Shown in pieces: positions 56,343-64,000 of a stretch of DNA of 64,000 bases. A program made the translations under genes and the position numbers. Source of the DNA: Polynucleobacter sp. 80A-SIGWE (lineage in GTDB: Bacteria; Pseudomonadota; Gammaproteobacteria; Burkholderiales; Burkholderiaceae); contig NZ_JACVOR010000001.1 in assembly GCF_018882295.1 (NCBI RefSeq), forward strand, positions 806,001 to 870,000, written 5' to 3'. The notes beneath the pieces are model-generated. The model was not told where the DNA came from. It saw nothing but the letters and a program-made list of their open reading frames with translations, and ran no database searches. Each line of letters starts with the position of its first letter. Within the stretch, counting starts at the first letter, position 1.

Positions 56343-57167
56343 ATGGCTCTAGCAGCACTCTTCTACTCCATTTCATTATTGTTTCAATTAGTTGCTGCCG
56401 GGTATGCTGCCGACTTATTTTTTCGCGCAAAAGTATATCGCTTAGCTTGCGGTTTCTTGGCTCTAGGACTTGGCTTAATGGTGGGGAGGAGGATATCTCC
56501 TTTATTACATGTTCTAAATAATGGGCATATCAACCTTTCTGATGCCATACTTTCCTTGCCGATCTCTTTTTGTCTTTTGCTGGGAATGTACCAACTAAAA
56601 AAGATGTTGGCTGATCTTCAAGAGAAGAACTGCATTCTTGATCAATTATCAAAAGTAGACACCCTAACAGGAGCACTCTCTCGTCGAGAAACCTTTTCTA
56701 GGGCTGAGATGGAGATCAAAAGGAGCTTGCGGAGTGGACATGAGATTTCTTTTTTGATGCTGGATATCGATCACTTTAAGAATGTAAATGATCAATACGG
56801 ACACTTAATTGGGGATGCCGTGTTGGTGAATTTAGTGAAATGTTGTCAGGATCAGCTCAGAGCAATCGATATCTTTGGCAGGGTTGGCGGAGAAGAGTTT
56901 TTTGTCGTGTTGCCGGAAAGCACTGGGCATGATGCTTTTCAGTTGGCTGAGAGATTGCGCAAGCACGTTTCAACCACTGAAACAGCCACTGGATATGCTC
57001 AAACTATAGCTATCACTATTAGCCTGGGTATAGCGACGTTTAATCCAAACTTAGTAGGCGAAACCAATACAGCAGTGATTCTGAAGCGCTTTTTCAAAAT
57101 GTCAGATGATGCTATGTATCAAGCTAAATCTAAGGGTCGAAATCGAACTGAGATCTGGGCTGAATAG
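56343..57167 (+). CDS. Membrane diguanylate cyclase (GGEEF)
   Basis: A 274-residue protein with three N-terminal membrane helices (about 5-85) and a GGDEF domain (about 105-270). The catalytic loop is RVGGEEFF; a product-inhibition site RAID lies just before it. It is placed directly after the phosphodiesterase gene, a paired maker/breaker arrangement next to the cellulose genes. Confidence 0.93.
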   Translation: MALAALFYSISLLFQLVAAGYAADLFFRAKVYRLACGFLALGLGLMVGRRISPLLHVLNNGHINLSDAILSLPISFCLLLGMYQLKKMLADLQEKNCILDQLSKVDTLTGALSRRETFSRAEMEIKRSLRSGHEISFLMLDIDHFKNVNDQYGHLIGDAVLVNLVKCCQDQLRAIDIFGRVGGEEFFVVLPESTGHDAFQLAERLRKHVSTTETATGYAQTIAITISLGIATFNPNLVGETNTAVILKRFFKMSDDAMYQAKSKGRNRTEIWAE

Positions 57168-57205
57168 GCTTAAAATGGCTTGTGGCCCAAATAAAAACTA
57201 TAGTC

Positions 57206-57550
57206 ATGCAAAAAAAGAGAAATATTATTCATGCGACCATCAACGCGATTGATGGTCTCAAAGAGCTCATTGCACAAAAAGCTGCGCGTAGAGAGTTAGT
57301 TTTAGCTGTGATCGCAATTGGATTTTTTTGCTATCGTCCTAACGTCTATACCGTTTTAATTGCAGTCTTATCTCTAGTCTTGCTAGCGGTTGAAGCTCTC
57401 AATACAGCTATCGAAAAAATCTGTGACCTAATCACCCTGGAGGAACATCCGGAGATTAAGAAAATTAAGGATCTTGGTGCGGCAGCGGTCATGATCATTG
57501 TTGTCGCAATTGGATTAATTTTTATACGTTACCTGTCACCCTATTTTTAA
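57206..57550 (+). CDS. dgkA: Diacylglycerol kinase, DgkA type
   Basis: About 114 residues from ATG 57206 (GTG at 57182 is an in-frame alternative). A small membrane kinase with three predicted helices and the signature EALNTAIEKICDLI. DgkA phosphorylates diacylglycerol, recycling lipid left by envelope glycan modification; related proteins act on undecaprenol. It overlaps the next gene by 1 bp and so belongs to the cellulose transcript. Confidence 0.9.
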   Translation: MQKKRNIIHATINAIDGLKELIAQKAARRELVLAVIAIGFFCYRPNVYTVLIAVLSLVLLAVEALNTAIEKICDLITLEEHPEIKKIKDLGAAAVMIIVVAIGLIFIRYLSPYF

Positions 57551-58242
57551 TGGGAAATTTTTTAAGTGCCTTCTGTACGCATATTATTCCTAGGGATGAT
57601 GTGGAGTCGTCGGATGAGGCATCTAAACACGTCGTTCATGACAAACTGATTAGTCTGATTACCAGGATTTGTAAAGATTTTCGTGGGGTAGCATTTGAAG
57701 AGCATCCCGAAAAAATGATCTTTGCTTTTGAACAAGTTAGCTTCGCAATACAAGCTGCTATGGCTATTCAAATAGAGGTTGATGCATTAAATACAAAAAA
57801 TCATTTAGCTCCTATAGGTCTAGTCTCTATTGGGATTGTCGCCCTGATAAATCCATTTACCGGCCTTAAGGAAGAGGAGCGTTCAATTCAGCTAGCTCAC
57901 TTCTTGGCTGACGCTGCTGGTGCTGGGGAGCTCTATCTCTCCGAAGGGGCGTATGGCTTACTAAAAAATCCACAATCATTGCTTTGTCGATTTACAAGGC
58001 AGCTTCTACGTACTGGTGAAGATAGAGCCTTAAATGCCTACGAGATCTTTTGGAATCCAACCGAAGTAGACCTGGGTAAGTTAGATAAAGACCCCAGCGC
58101 AATTGATTTGGAAATTCAGCCTATTCGCTCTTTTGGCTTGAAGCTAGTAGCGAGTATTGCGCTTCTTTTCTTTGGCGTGCTTCTCCTCACAGTGGGTTAT
58201 GAAGCACTTTGGGCATGGCTCATCTATTTGGTAAATCGATAA
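57550..58242 (+). CDS. Degenerate class III nucleotide-cyclase-like protein with C-terminal membrane anchor
   Basis: A 230-residue protein. Residues about 35-170 follow the class III adenylate/guanylate cyclase pattern (MIFAFEQVSFAIQAAMAIQ, GLVSIGIV, AHFLADAAGAGELYLSEGAY), but the two metal-binding Asp positions are not kept (FCTHI where FxDI is usual), so it is probably inactive. One or two hydrophobic helices at about 193-225 anchor it. It could be a regulator or partner of the cellulose synthase whose gene overlaps it. Confidence 0.6.
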   Translation: MGNFLSAFCTHIIPRDDVESSDEASKHVVHDKLISLITRICKDFRGVAFEEHPEKMIFAFEQVSFAIQAAMAIQIEVDALNTKNHLAPIGLVSIGIVALINPFTGLKEEERSIQLAHFLADAAGAGELYLSEGAYGLLKNPQSLLCRFTRQLLRTGEDRALNAYEIFWNPTEVDLGKLDKDPSAIDLEIQPIRSFGLKLVASIALLFFGVLLLTVGYEALWAWLIYLVNR

Positions 58243-60983
58243 TGTTGTTGCGCGACCGTCACTTCAGAATCACGGCAAGCCTAATATTTTTTGCCTTTGG
58301 TATCGGCCTGATGATTTTCTTCGCCGAAGAATTGCTCAATTTCGGCGGCCAGTTGTATTTAGGGTGGGGCTCTTTCTTCATTATTTATTTAATGTCGAAG
58401 GTGAAGTATTTCCGAAATCAGCCTTGGCGCTCTTTATTTATTGTGCTGGCGCTCTTTGTCAGTTGCCGTTATATGGCGTGGCGTATTTTCGATACCCTGA
58501 TGTACACCGGATTTTTTGATTTTATTGGCATGGCCTTATTGTTTTTGGCTGAGTGCTATGGATTCTCCTTATTCCTGCTGGATATGTTTGTGAATTTTTC
58601 ACCCATGTCCAGTGAAATCATCCCATTGCCCGAAGATAAAACTTCTTATCCATCCGTAGATATTTTCATTCCCACCTATGATGAGTCTGAAAATATCGTG
58701 CGCATGACAGTAACGGCAGCTACCCAGATTCAATACCCCAAAGAGAAGTTAAATATTTACATCCTGGATGACGGCGGTACTCACGCAAAGCGTCGCAGCA
58801 AAGAGATGGGTCATAAGGCCTGGAGGCGCCATTACAGCCTGCGGAGACTGGCAAAGGAGCTCGGTGTTCATTACATCACACGTGACACCAATCAAAAAGC
58901 CAAGGCAGGCAATATTAATCATGCTCTGCAGCATAGCAGTGGGGATCTGATCCTGATTTTGGATTGCGATCAAATTCCTACTAAAGATATCTTGAGTAGT
59001 ACGGTAGGGCAGTTCATTGCTGATCCTAAAATGTTTCTGGTTCAAACGCCGCACTTCTTCATCAACGAGACCCCAGTAAATAATGTGATCACTGGAATAT
59101 CTAACCGTCCAGATGAAAGTGAGATGTTTTATCGGAAAATTCAGCCGGCTATGAATTTTTGGAATGCTGCCTTCTTCTGCGGCTCTGCGGCTGTTTTACG
59201 TCGTGAGTATTTAATGGAGATTGGTGGCATTGCTATTAAGACTATTACAGAGGATTGCGAGACTTCCCTCATTCTGCATGCGCATGGCTATAACAGTAGC
59301 TACATCAATAAACCCATGGTTTGTGGACTCTCTCCAGAGACTCCTTCGGATTACTTAACTCAGCATTCTCGTTGGGCTAAGGGGATGCTACAAATCTTGA
59401 TGCATTACAACCCCTTATTTATGCGAGGACTTAGTTTGCCTCAGCGTCTAGCCTATTTTTCATCATCTTATTCTTGGTTATTTGGATTTGCGCGTTACAT
59501 TTTCTTCTTAGCGCCTTCAGCATTTTTAATCTTGGGCTTGAATGTGTATTCAGCTAACTGGCATGAGATGGTGGATTTCACAGTCCCCTATGCCTTAAGC
59601 ATTCTCGTGGTAATTTCTTATTTCTTTGCAGGCTCAAGGCAACTCTTCTTTTCGGAAATTTATGAGACCGTCAAAGGGTTCAGAATGATTCGAGAGCTTA
59701 TGCCAGTTCTTCTGAACCCTTGGAAGCAGAAGTTCTTAGTAACACCAAAGGGTCTCTTATTAGAAAAAGAGCAGCTCAGTTGGGATGCGTTCCCACTATT
59801 TATTTTGGTCAGTATTAACGTAATTTCAATAGGTATTGCCGCAGTACGCTGGCATTACGAACCTATTTGGCATGACAACATCATTATTACGGCGATATGG
59901 TGCTGTATCAATATTTGGTTAGGCTTGATGTCGCTGGGTGCTTTTTGGGAAAAGCGTCAGATTCGAGCTCATTACCGCATCGGCGGCGGTGGTACTGTCA
60001 CCATCCGTCGTAATGCTCATTTGGATCTCGCACCTATTGAGGCGGACATGGCTGATGTTTCAGTTAGCGGGATTGGCTTTACTTTGCCACTTGATAGCCA
60101 GTTGACGGTCGGTGAATTTGTGAGATTGTCTACTGCTGATAGTTATGGCAACCAGTATTCATTTGACGCCAAGGTAATGCGAATGCAGAAAGAAAGCGAG
60201 CATTATTTCTGCGGAACCCAATTTACTGCCGAACAAACTGCTAGCCCAGAAGCGATAGCCTTTGTGTACGGTGATAGTGGTCGCTGGCAGCGTATTTGGG
60301 AAGCTAGCGCGCAATTAAAGCAATCAAAGCTTCAGTTGTATTTATTAACGAAGTTAGGGCTTCGGGCAGTTCGTGAAAATTCTGCGGCTTACTTTAAGTA
60401 CATCTCAAAAAGTATCGGTACTTTTATCGTCATGTTATTTAATCCCTATTTCTGGATGTATGCATTGACTGGATTGGCTAACTGGATCATTTACTTATTC
60501 TATTTATTTGTGGTTTATACAATTAGTCTTGTGGATCAGCAGCAAGCTAGATCCTTTCCACGCCTGCAGGCCGGTGAAAAGATGACCGTGTATTTCCCTA
60601 AGCTAGATGCCACCTTAGAGGGCTGGGTTTTTGATATCTCCTTGACTGGCGTCGGCATTAAAGTCAATTTGCCATTTTTGATTGATGACAACGAGCTAAT
60701 TGAAGTCTTTGTTTCTGGCATCACTCGAGATCAGCATCGGATGGATTGCATTATTCGACGTGTCATTAAGGATGGTGATGAAGTTATCTTGGGTGCTGAA
60801 TTTATCGTAGACAGCAGTAATTTCTTCAAGATCGTGAGCTTTGTTTATGGTCAAGGATCAAAGATGGTGTTTTCACTTGCCATTCAGAACTTAAGACGAA
60901 TTCTGTCTTATCTCTTTTTGACTGGTGAGTTGGCTGATGAGCGCAAGAGCCTTTCAGAGTCGCCTCGAACTGTAAGTAAGTAA
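58242..60983 (+). CDS. bcsA: Cellulose synthase catalytic subunit BcsA with two PilZ domains
   Basis: About 913 residues from ATG 58242, which overlaps the preceding stop (TAATG); TTG 58209 and ATG 58215 are in-frame alternatives. The glycosyltransferase-2 core is complete: DDGG (Asp176), DCD (241-243), TED (336-338) and QHSRW (374-378), surrounded by membrane helices. A first PilZ domain (about 570-670; RAHYR and DVSVSG) and, after another membrane pair, a second (about 765-870; RSFPR and DISLTG) both keep cyclic di-GMP binding motifs. It polymerises UDP-glucose and pushes the chain across the inner membrane. Confidence 0.92.
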   Translation: MLLRDRHFRITASLIFFAFGIGLMIFFAEELLNFGGQLYLGWGSFFIIYLMSKVKYFRNQPWRSLFIVLALFVSCRYMAWRIFDTLMYTGFFDFIGMALLFLAECYGFSLFLLDMFVNFSPMSSEIIPLPEDKTSYPSVDIFIPTYDESENIVRMTVTAATQIQYPKEKLNIYILDDGGTHAKRRSKEMGHKAWRRHYSLRRLAKELGVHYITRDTNQKAKAGNINHALQHSSGDLILILDCDQIPTKDILSSTVGQFIADPKMFLVQTPHFFINETPVNNVITGISNRPDESEMFYRKIQPAMNFWNAAFFCGSAAVLRREYLMEIGGIAIKTITEDCETSLILHAHGYNSSYINKPMVCGLSPETPSDYLTQHSRWAKGMLQILMHYNPLFMRGLSLPQRLAYFSSSYSWLFGFARYIFFLAPSAFLILGLNVYSANWHEMVDFTVPYALSILVVISYFFAGSRQLFFSEIYETVKGFRMIRELMPVLLNPWKQKFLVTPKGLLLEKEQLSWDAFPLFILVSINVISIGIAAVRWHYEPIWHDNIIITAIWCCINIWLGLMSLGAFWEKRQIRAHYRIGGGGTVTIRRNAHLDLAPIEADMADVSVSGIGFTLPLDSQLTVGEFVRLSTADSYGNQYSFDAKVMRMQKESEHYFCGTQFTAEQTASPEAIAFVYGDSGRWQRIWEASAQLKQSKLQLYLLTKLGLRAVRENSAAYFKYISKSIGTFIVMLFNPYFWMYALTGLANWIIYLFYLFVVYTISLVDQQQARSFPRLQAGEKMTVYFPKLDATLEGWVFDISLTGVGIKVNLPFLIDDNELIEVFVSGITRDQHRMDCIIRRVIKDGDEVILGAEFIVDSSNFFKIVSFVYGQGSKMVFSLAIQNLRRILSYLFLTGELADERKSLSESPRTVSK

Positions 60984-60988
60984 TCCTT

Positions 60989-63900
60989 TTGAAATCAAAA
61001 GCCCTTCACCTCTGCTTTAGCTTATTACTGATTTCTTCGGTAGGAGTTGAAAGTCTTGCCTTCGCTTCGGACAAAGGTTTGAGCAGGCAGGAGAGTATGG
61101 AGGCTAGAAGGTTTTTGACTCAGGCAACTATTCTTCTGAAAAGTGGCAAGCCTGCCGAGGCAAATGCTTTACTCAAAGAGAAGTTTCCTAACGGGCCACC
61201 CGCAGGCGATCTAGCAGTTGGATATTACAAAATCATTGCTGCTTTACCGGGTGGCTGGGATGAGGCACGAACTGGGTTGGAGGCTTTAGTCAAGTCTGAC
61301 CGCAAAAACTTGCAGTATTCCTTAGCTTTGGATGCCTTATTAGGATCAAAGATGGAGACTCGTGAACTTGCTTTTACGAATCTAGCCAACCTATATCAAG
61401 AGCGTAAAGTGGATAAGCAGCGAGTACTTCAGGTTTGGAGAGAGGTGCTCAATTCGCAAGAGGCCAGTCCGGAATTGCTCCCGTTCTATGAAAAATATCT
61501 TGCAGTAGATCCACACAATCAAGAAATTACAGGTCGCTGGATGGCCGAGAAGAATGCACTGGCTGAGCGCAAGCGTATTGATAGCGATCCTCTCTTAAAA
61601 CGCCGTCAGATCGGCTTAGATTTGTTGGATAAGGGTGATATGGCGGGAGCCGAAGTTCAGCTGACTGAGACTCTTAAGGCCTTGCCAAAGGACTATCTGG
61701 CTCTGGGCGGCATGGGTTTAATTCGGATGAGACAAGGGCGGTATGAAGAAGCTGTTGCTTATTATCAGAAAGCTTTGGCGCTCAATCCCGAGAACGCTGG
61801 CAAGTGGAAGAGCCTAATTGCTACTAGTCAGTACTGGATGCAAATTCATCAGGCTGAAGACGCAAGGGATAAGAAAAATTATCCATTAGCAATGGAACGG
61901 ATCAGAGCGGCAATTGCCCTAGAACCTCAAGGCGCAGAAGCAATTGCAGTATTGGGAACAATTGAGGCTGATCGGGGTAATGCACGTGAAGCGGAAAAGC
62001 AGTTTCGAGCAGCCTTGGCTATTGAAGCGGATAACGGTATTGCCATTCGGGGTTTGATTCAGCTCTTAATAAACGCTGGTAAAAGCGATGAAGCCTTGGC
62101 GTTGATTAATTCACAAGCCCCTGAAAATACCCCTGCAGGTAAGCGTTACGACTATTTACGAGTCAAGATTTTGAGCTCACAGGCAGATGATTTAGTGAGT
62201 AAAGGTCAAAGTGAAGCAGCAACTCCTTATCTATTGCGTGCCATAAAGTTAGAGCCACTTAATCCTTGGTTGCGTTTTCAATTGGCTGGAATTTATGAGG
62301 GCTTAGGCTCAGTCGACAAAGGTTTACTTGTAATGAAGGAGGGCTTGCGACTTGCCCCAAATGATCCCGAGATGATCAATGCGAATGTACTGTTCTTGTT
62401 GAGTGCTGACAAGACAGAAGATGCATTAAATCTCATGCGCAGCGCTCTAGCAAAGCCATCATCAGATACCACATCACTCCGCCTAAGCTATGCCAATGTT
62501 CTCAATCGTTTGCAGCGAGATGAAGAGCTAAGCCCCGTGTTGCTGCAGCTTGCCAAAACCCGCTTATCGGCAAGCGATAAACTCAAGCTCACTCAGATAC
62601 AGCTCGATTTTGATATTCGGCAGGCGCTAAAAGTGGGTGATACCCCAAAGGCGATAGCGCTATTGAATCAGGCTATTGCACTCGATCAGGATGAAGTCTG
62701 GTTACGTCTAGATTTAGCCCGTCTTTATGCAAAAATACATCGACCAAAAGAGGGGGTCGCCGTATTTGAGTCGTATTTGAAAGCGCACCCTAAAAGTACC
62801 GAGGGCTTATACGCGTATGCCTTGTATTTATCTGGCCTAGAGCAGAATCAAGCAGCTCTCAAAGTATTGGAGCGCATTCCAGCGTCTGAACGCACTCCGA
62901 AGATCACTCGCTTCCAAAGAGGTGTTTGGGTAGACCTCCAGCTTGTTCAAGTAAAGAAGCTGCATGCGCAGGGTGATCAGGCTCAAGCGATGACTCAGCT
63001 CGGCATTCTTGAGAAAGAAGTCTCTAGCGACCCCGATCTTTCTTCTTTGGTTGCTGCTATGTGGGGCTCTATCGGTGATGTGAAGCGAGCCAATGCACTT
63101 TTTAAGAGCATTGAGCAAGCCAATCCAAATCTCTCGGTTGAATGGCATTTGCGCTACGCCAATTTCTTACTTAACAACGAGCAGCCAGAGGCTTTCCAGC
63201 AAGAGATGACTTTACTGTCTAGGGAAAAGTTAAACGCAGCTCAAAAGCAAGGCTATTTAGATCTACAGCAGGCTTATGAGCTCAGAGCGATAGGACAACT
63301 GATCCAGTCCGGTGAAATTCAATCAGCGAAGCAAAAGTTGCAGCCTCTCATTGCTGCTGCACCCAAGACAAATAACTATAAGTTGATGTATTTGGATAGC
63401 CAGATCCAAAGAAGGGAAGGTTACTTAGATAAGGCAATCGACACTGAGCAGCAGGCGCTTGCTCAAGCCCCAGTGCCACTCTCCAGTTATCACAGCCTCT
63501 CTACACTCAAGCCAAGCACAAGCCCATCTGGAGTTTCTATATTCCAGATCGAGCCACCCATTTTTGAGCCTTCTGCCGCCGCTTCAGGAAGTGCATACCA
63601 ATATAAGCAGATGGCCGACATGATTGATATGCGGACCAATTGGATTGATTCCGCTGTTGACTACCTATCACTTAATGGCACGCCTGGACAGTCCTATTAC
63701 CGCGCTACCGAGATTCCGCTGGAATGGAAGATGCCAATGCGCTCTGATGAGCGAGTAACTTTCCGCGCCGACCAAGTCAATATCAATGCAGGTACTCTGA
63801 ATGCAGGTAATTCATATCAGGTCAGCACTTTTGGATCTATGGCTGCATGTACAAGTAATTGCCCAACGAGCTTCTCAAATCAGTCCGCTTCAGGAACTGC

Positions 63901-64000
63901 TCTCAATATTGGATATGAAAAGCAAAACTTCAAAGCCGATATAGGTACAACGCCACTTGGCTTTCTCACGCAAAATTGGATAGGTGGGGTGAAGCAGAAG
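60989..64000 (+). CDS. bcsC: BcsC-like TPR/outer-membrane cellulose export protein (C-terminus beyond window)
   Basis: An uninterrupted frame of 1004 codons from TTG at 60989 to the window edge; an in-frame stop at 60977 limits the start. It has a signal peptide (about 1-26) then tetratricopeptide repeats (about 30-820), e.g. LGGMGLIRMRQGRYEEAVAY. From about residue 850 it becomes strand-rich, the beginning of the BcsC C-terminal barrel. BcsC carries cellulose through periplasm and outer membrane. It follows bcsA directly (5-bp gap) with no bcsB between; a ribosome binding site is not obvious. Confidence 0.85.
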   Translation, partial: MKSKALHLCFSLLLISSVGVESLAFASDKGLSRQESMEARRFLTQATILLKSGKPAEANALLKEKFPNGPPAGDLAVGYYKIIAALPGGWDEARTGLEALVKSDRKNLQYSLALDALLGSKMETRELAFTNLANLYQERKVDKQRVLQVWREVLNSQEASPELLPFYEKYLAVDPHNQEITGRWMAEKNALAERKRIDSDPLLKRRQIGLDLLDKGDMAGAEVQLTETLKALPKDYLALGGMGLIRMRQGRYEEAVAYYQKALALNPENAGKWKSLIATSQYWMQIHQAEDARDKKNYPLAMERIRAAIALEPQGAEAIAVLGTIEADRGNAREAEKQFRAALAIEADNGIAIRGLIQLLINAGKSDEALALINSQAPENTPAGKRYDYLRVKILSSQADDLVSKGQSEAATPYLLRAIKLEPLNPWLRFQLAGIYEGLGSVDKGLLVMKEGLRLAPNDPEMINANVLFLLSADKTEDALNLMRSALAKPSSDTTSLRLSYANVLNRLQRDEELSPVLLQLAKTRLSASDKLKLTQIQLDFDIRQALKVGDTPKAIALLNQAIALDQDEVWLRLDLARLYAKIHRPKEGVAVFESYLKAHPKSTEGLYAYALYLSGLEQNQAALKVLERIPASERTPKITRFQRGVWVDLQLVQVKKLHAQGDQAQAMTQLGILEKEVSSDPDLSSLVAAMWGSIGDVKRANALFKSIEQANPNLSVEWHLRYANFLLNNEQPEAFQQEMTLLSREKLNAAQKQGYLDLQQAYELRAIGQLIQSGEIQSAKQKLQPLIAAAPKTNNYKLMYLDSQIQRREGYLDKAIDTEQQALAQAPVPLSSYHSLSTLKPSTSPSGVSIFQIEPPIFEPSAAASGSAYQYKQMADMIDMRTNWIDSAVDYLSLNGTPGQSYYRATEIPLEWKMPMRSDERVTFRADQVNINAGTLNAGNSYQVSTFGSMAACTSNCPTSFSNQSASGTALNIGYEKQNFKADIGTTPLGFLTQNWIGGVKQK

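Noticed and set aside
1-64000. CRISPR arrays, insertion sequences or prophage genes
   Set aside because: No regularly spaced repeats, transposases, integrases or phage structural genes were seen.

Overview
The window looks like a chromosomal segment of a freshwater betaproteobacterium of the Burkholderiaceae, most likely Polynucleobacter or a close relative. The evidence is moderate GC (estimated by eye in the mid-40s percent), the Burkholderiales-type order scpB-rluB-rimP-nusA-infB-rbfA-truB-typA, and the protein sequences themselves; the genus is inference. No insertion sequence, prophage or CRISPR array was seen. Coding density is very high, and many neighbouring genes overlap by 1-20 bases.

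Region 1 (1-9.9 kb): the N-terminal part of a ChrA-type transporter overlapping fabI (minus strand), a divergent four-gene YejABEF-type peptide ABC importer, an NlpC/P60-like exported protein that lacks its catalytic cysteine, an outer-membrane beta-barrel protein, and a patatin phospholipase that looks like a Tat-exported lipoprotein. Region 2 (9.9-23.2 kb): housekeeping genes scpB, rluB, the rimP-nusA-infB-rbfA-truB translation/transcription operon behind a structured leader with a terminator hairpin, then typA and tex. Region 3 (23.2-30 kb): an arsR-arsC-acr3 arsenic operon, a HigBA/RelE-type toxin-antitoxin pair behind a palindromic operator, a UspA protein, a TSUP permease, a pseudouridine synthase, a small winged-helix-like protein coupled to a diguanylate cyclase, and small unknown genes.

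Region 4 (30-51 kb): a histidine kinase/response regulator pair, then a near-complete type IV pilus locus in one orientation: major pilin, a second pilin, prepilin peptidase, PilT, four minor pilins (FimT/GspH-, PilV-, PilW- and PilX-like), PilY1, a fused PilM-PilN, a fused PilO-PilP, a short lipoprotein secretin, PilB and PilC, ending in a lytic transglycosylase. The two fusions compress the inner-membrane alignment complex into two polypeptides. The major pilin gene has an 80-nt leader in which a C-tract can pair with the ribosome binding site.

Region 5 (51-64 kb): a PhnD-like binding protein coupled to a diguanylate cyclase, dusA, tRNA-His, an alanine-rich coiled-coil protein, and then a c-di-GMP/cellulose module: GAF-HD-GYP phosphodiesterase, GGDEF cyclase, a DgkA-like kinase, a membrane-anchored degenerate nucleotide-cyclase-like protein, a BcsA synthase with two PilZ domains, and a BcsC-like TPR protein cut by the window end. 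No bcsB lies between bcsA and bcsC. Regions 4 and 5 together read as a surface-attachment island: pili for contact and twitching, cyclic-di-GMP enzymes for the decision, and cellulose-type polysaccharide for the matrix.
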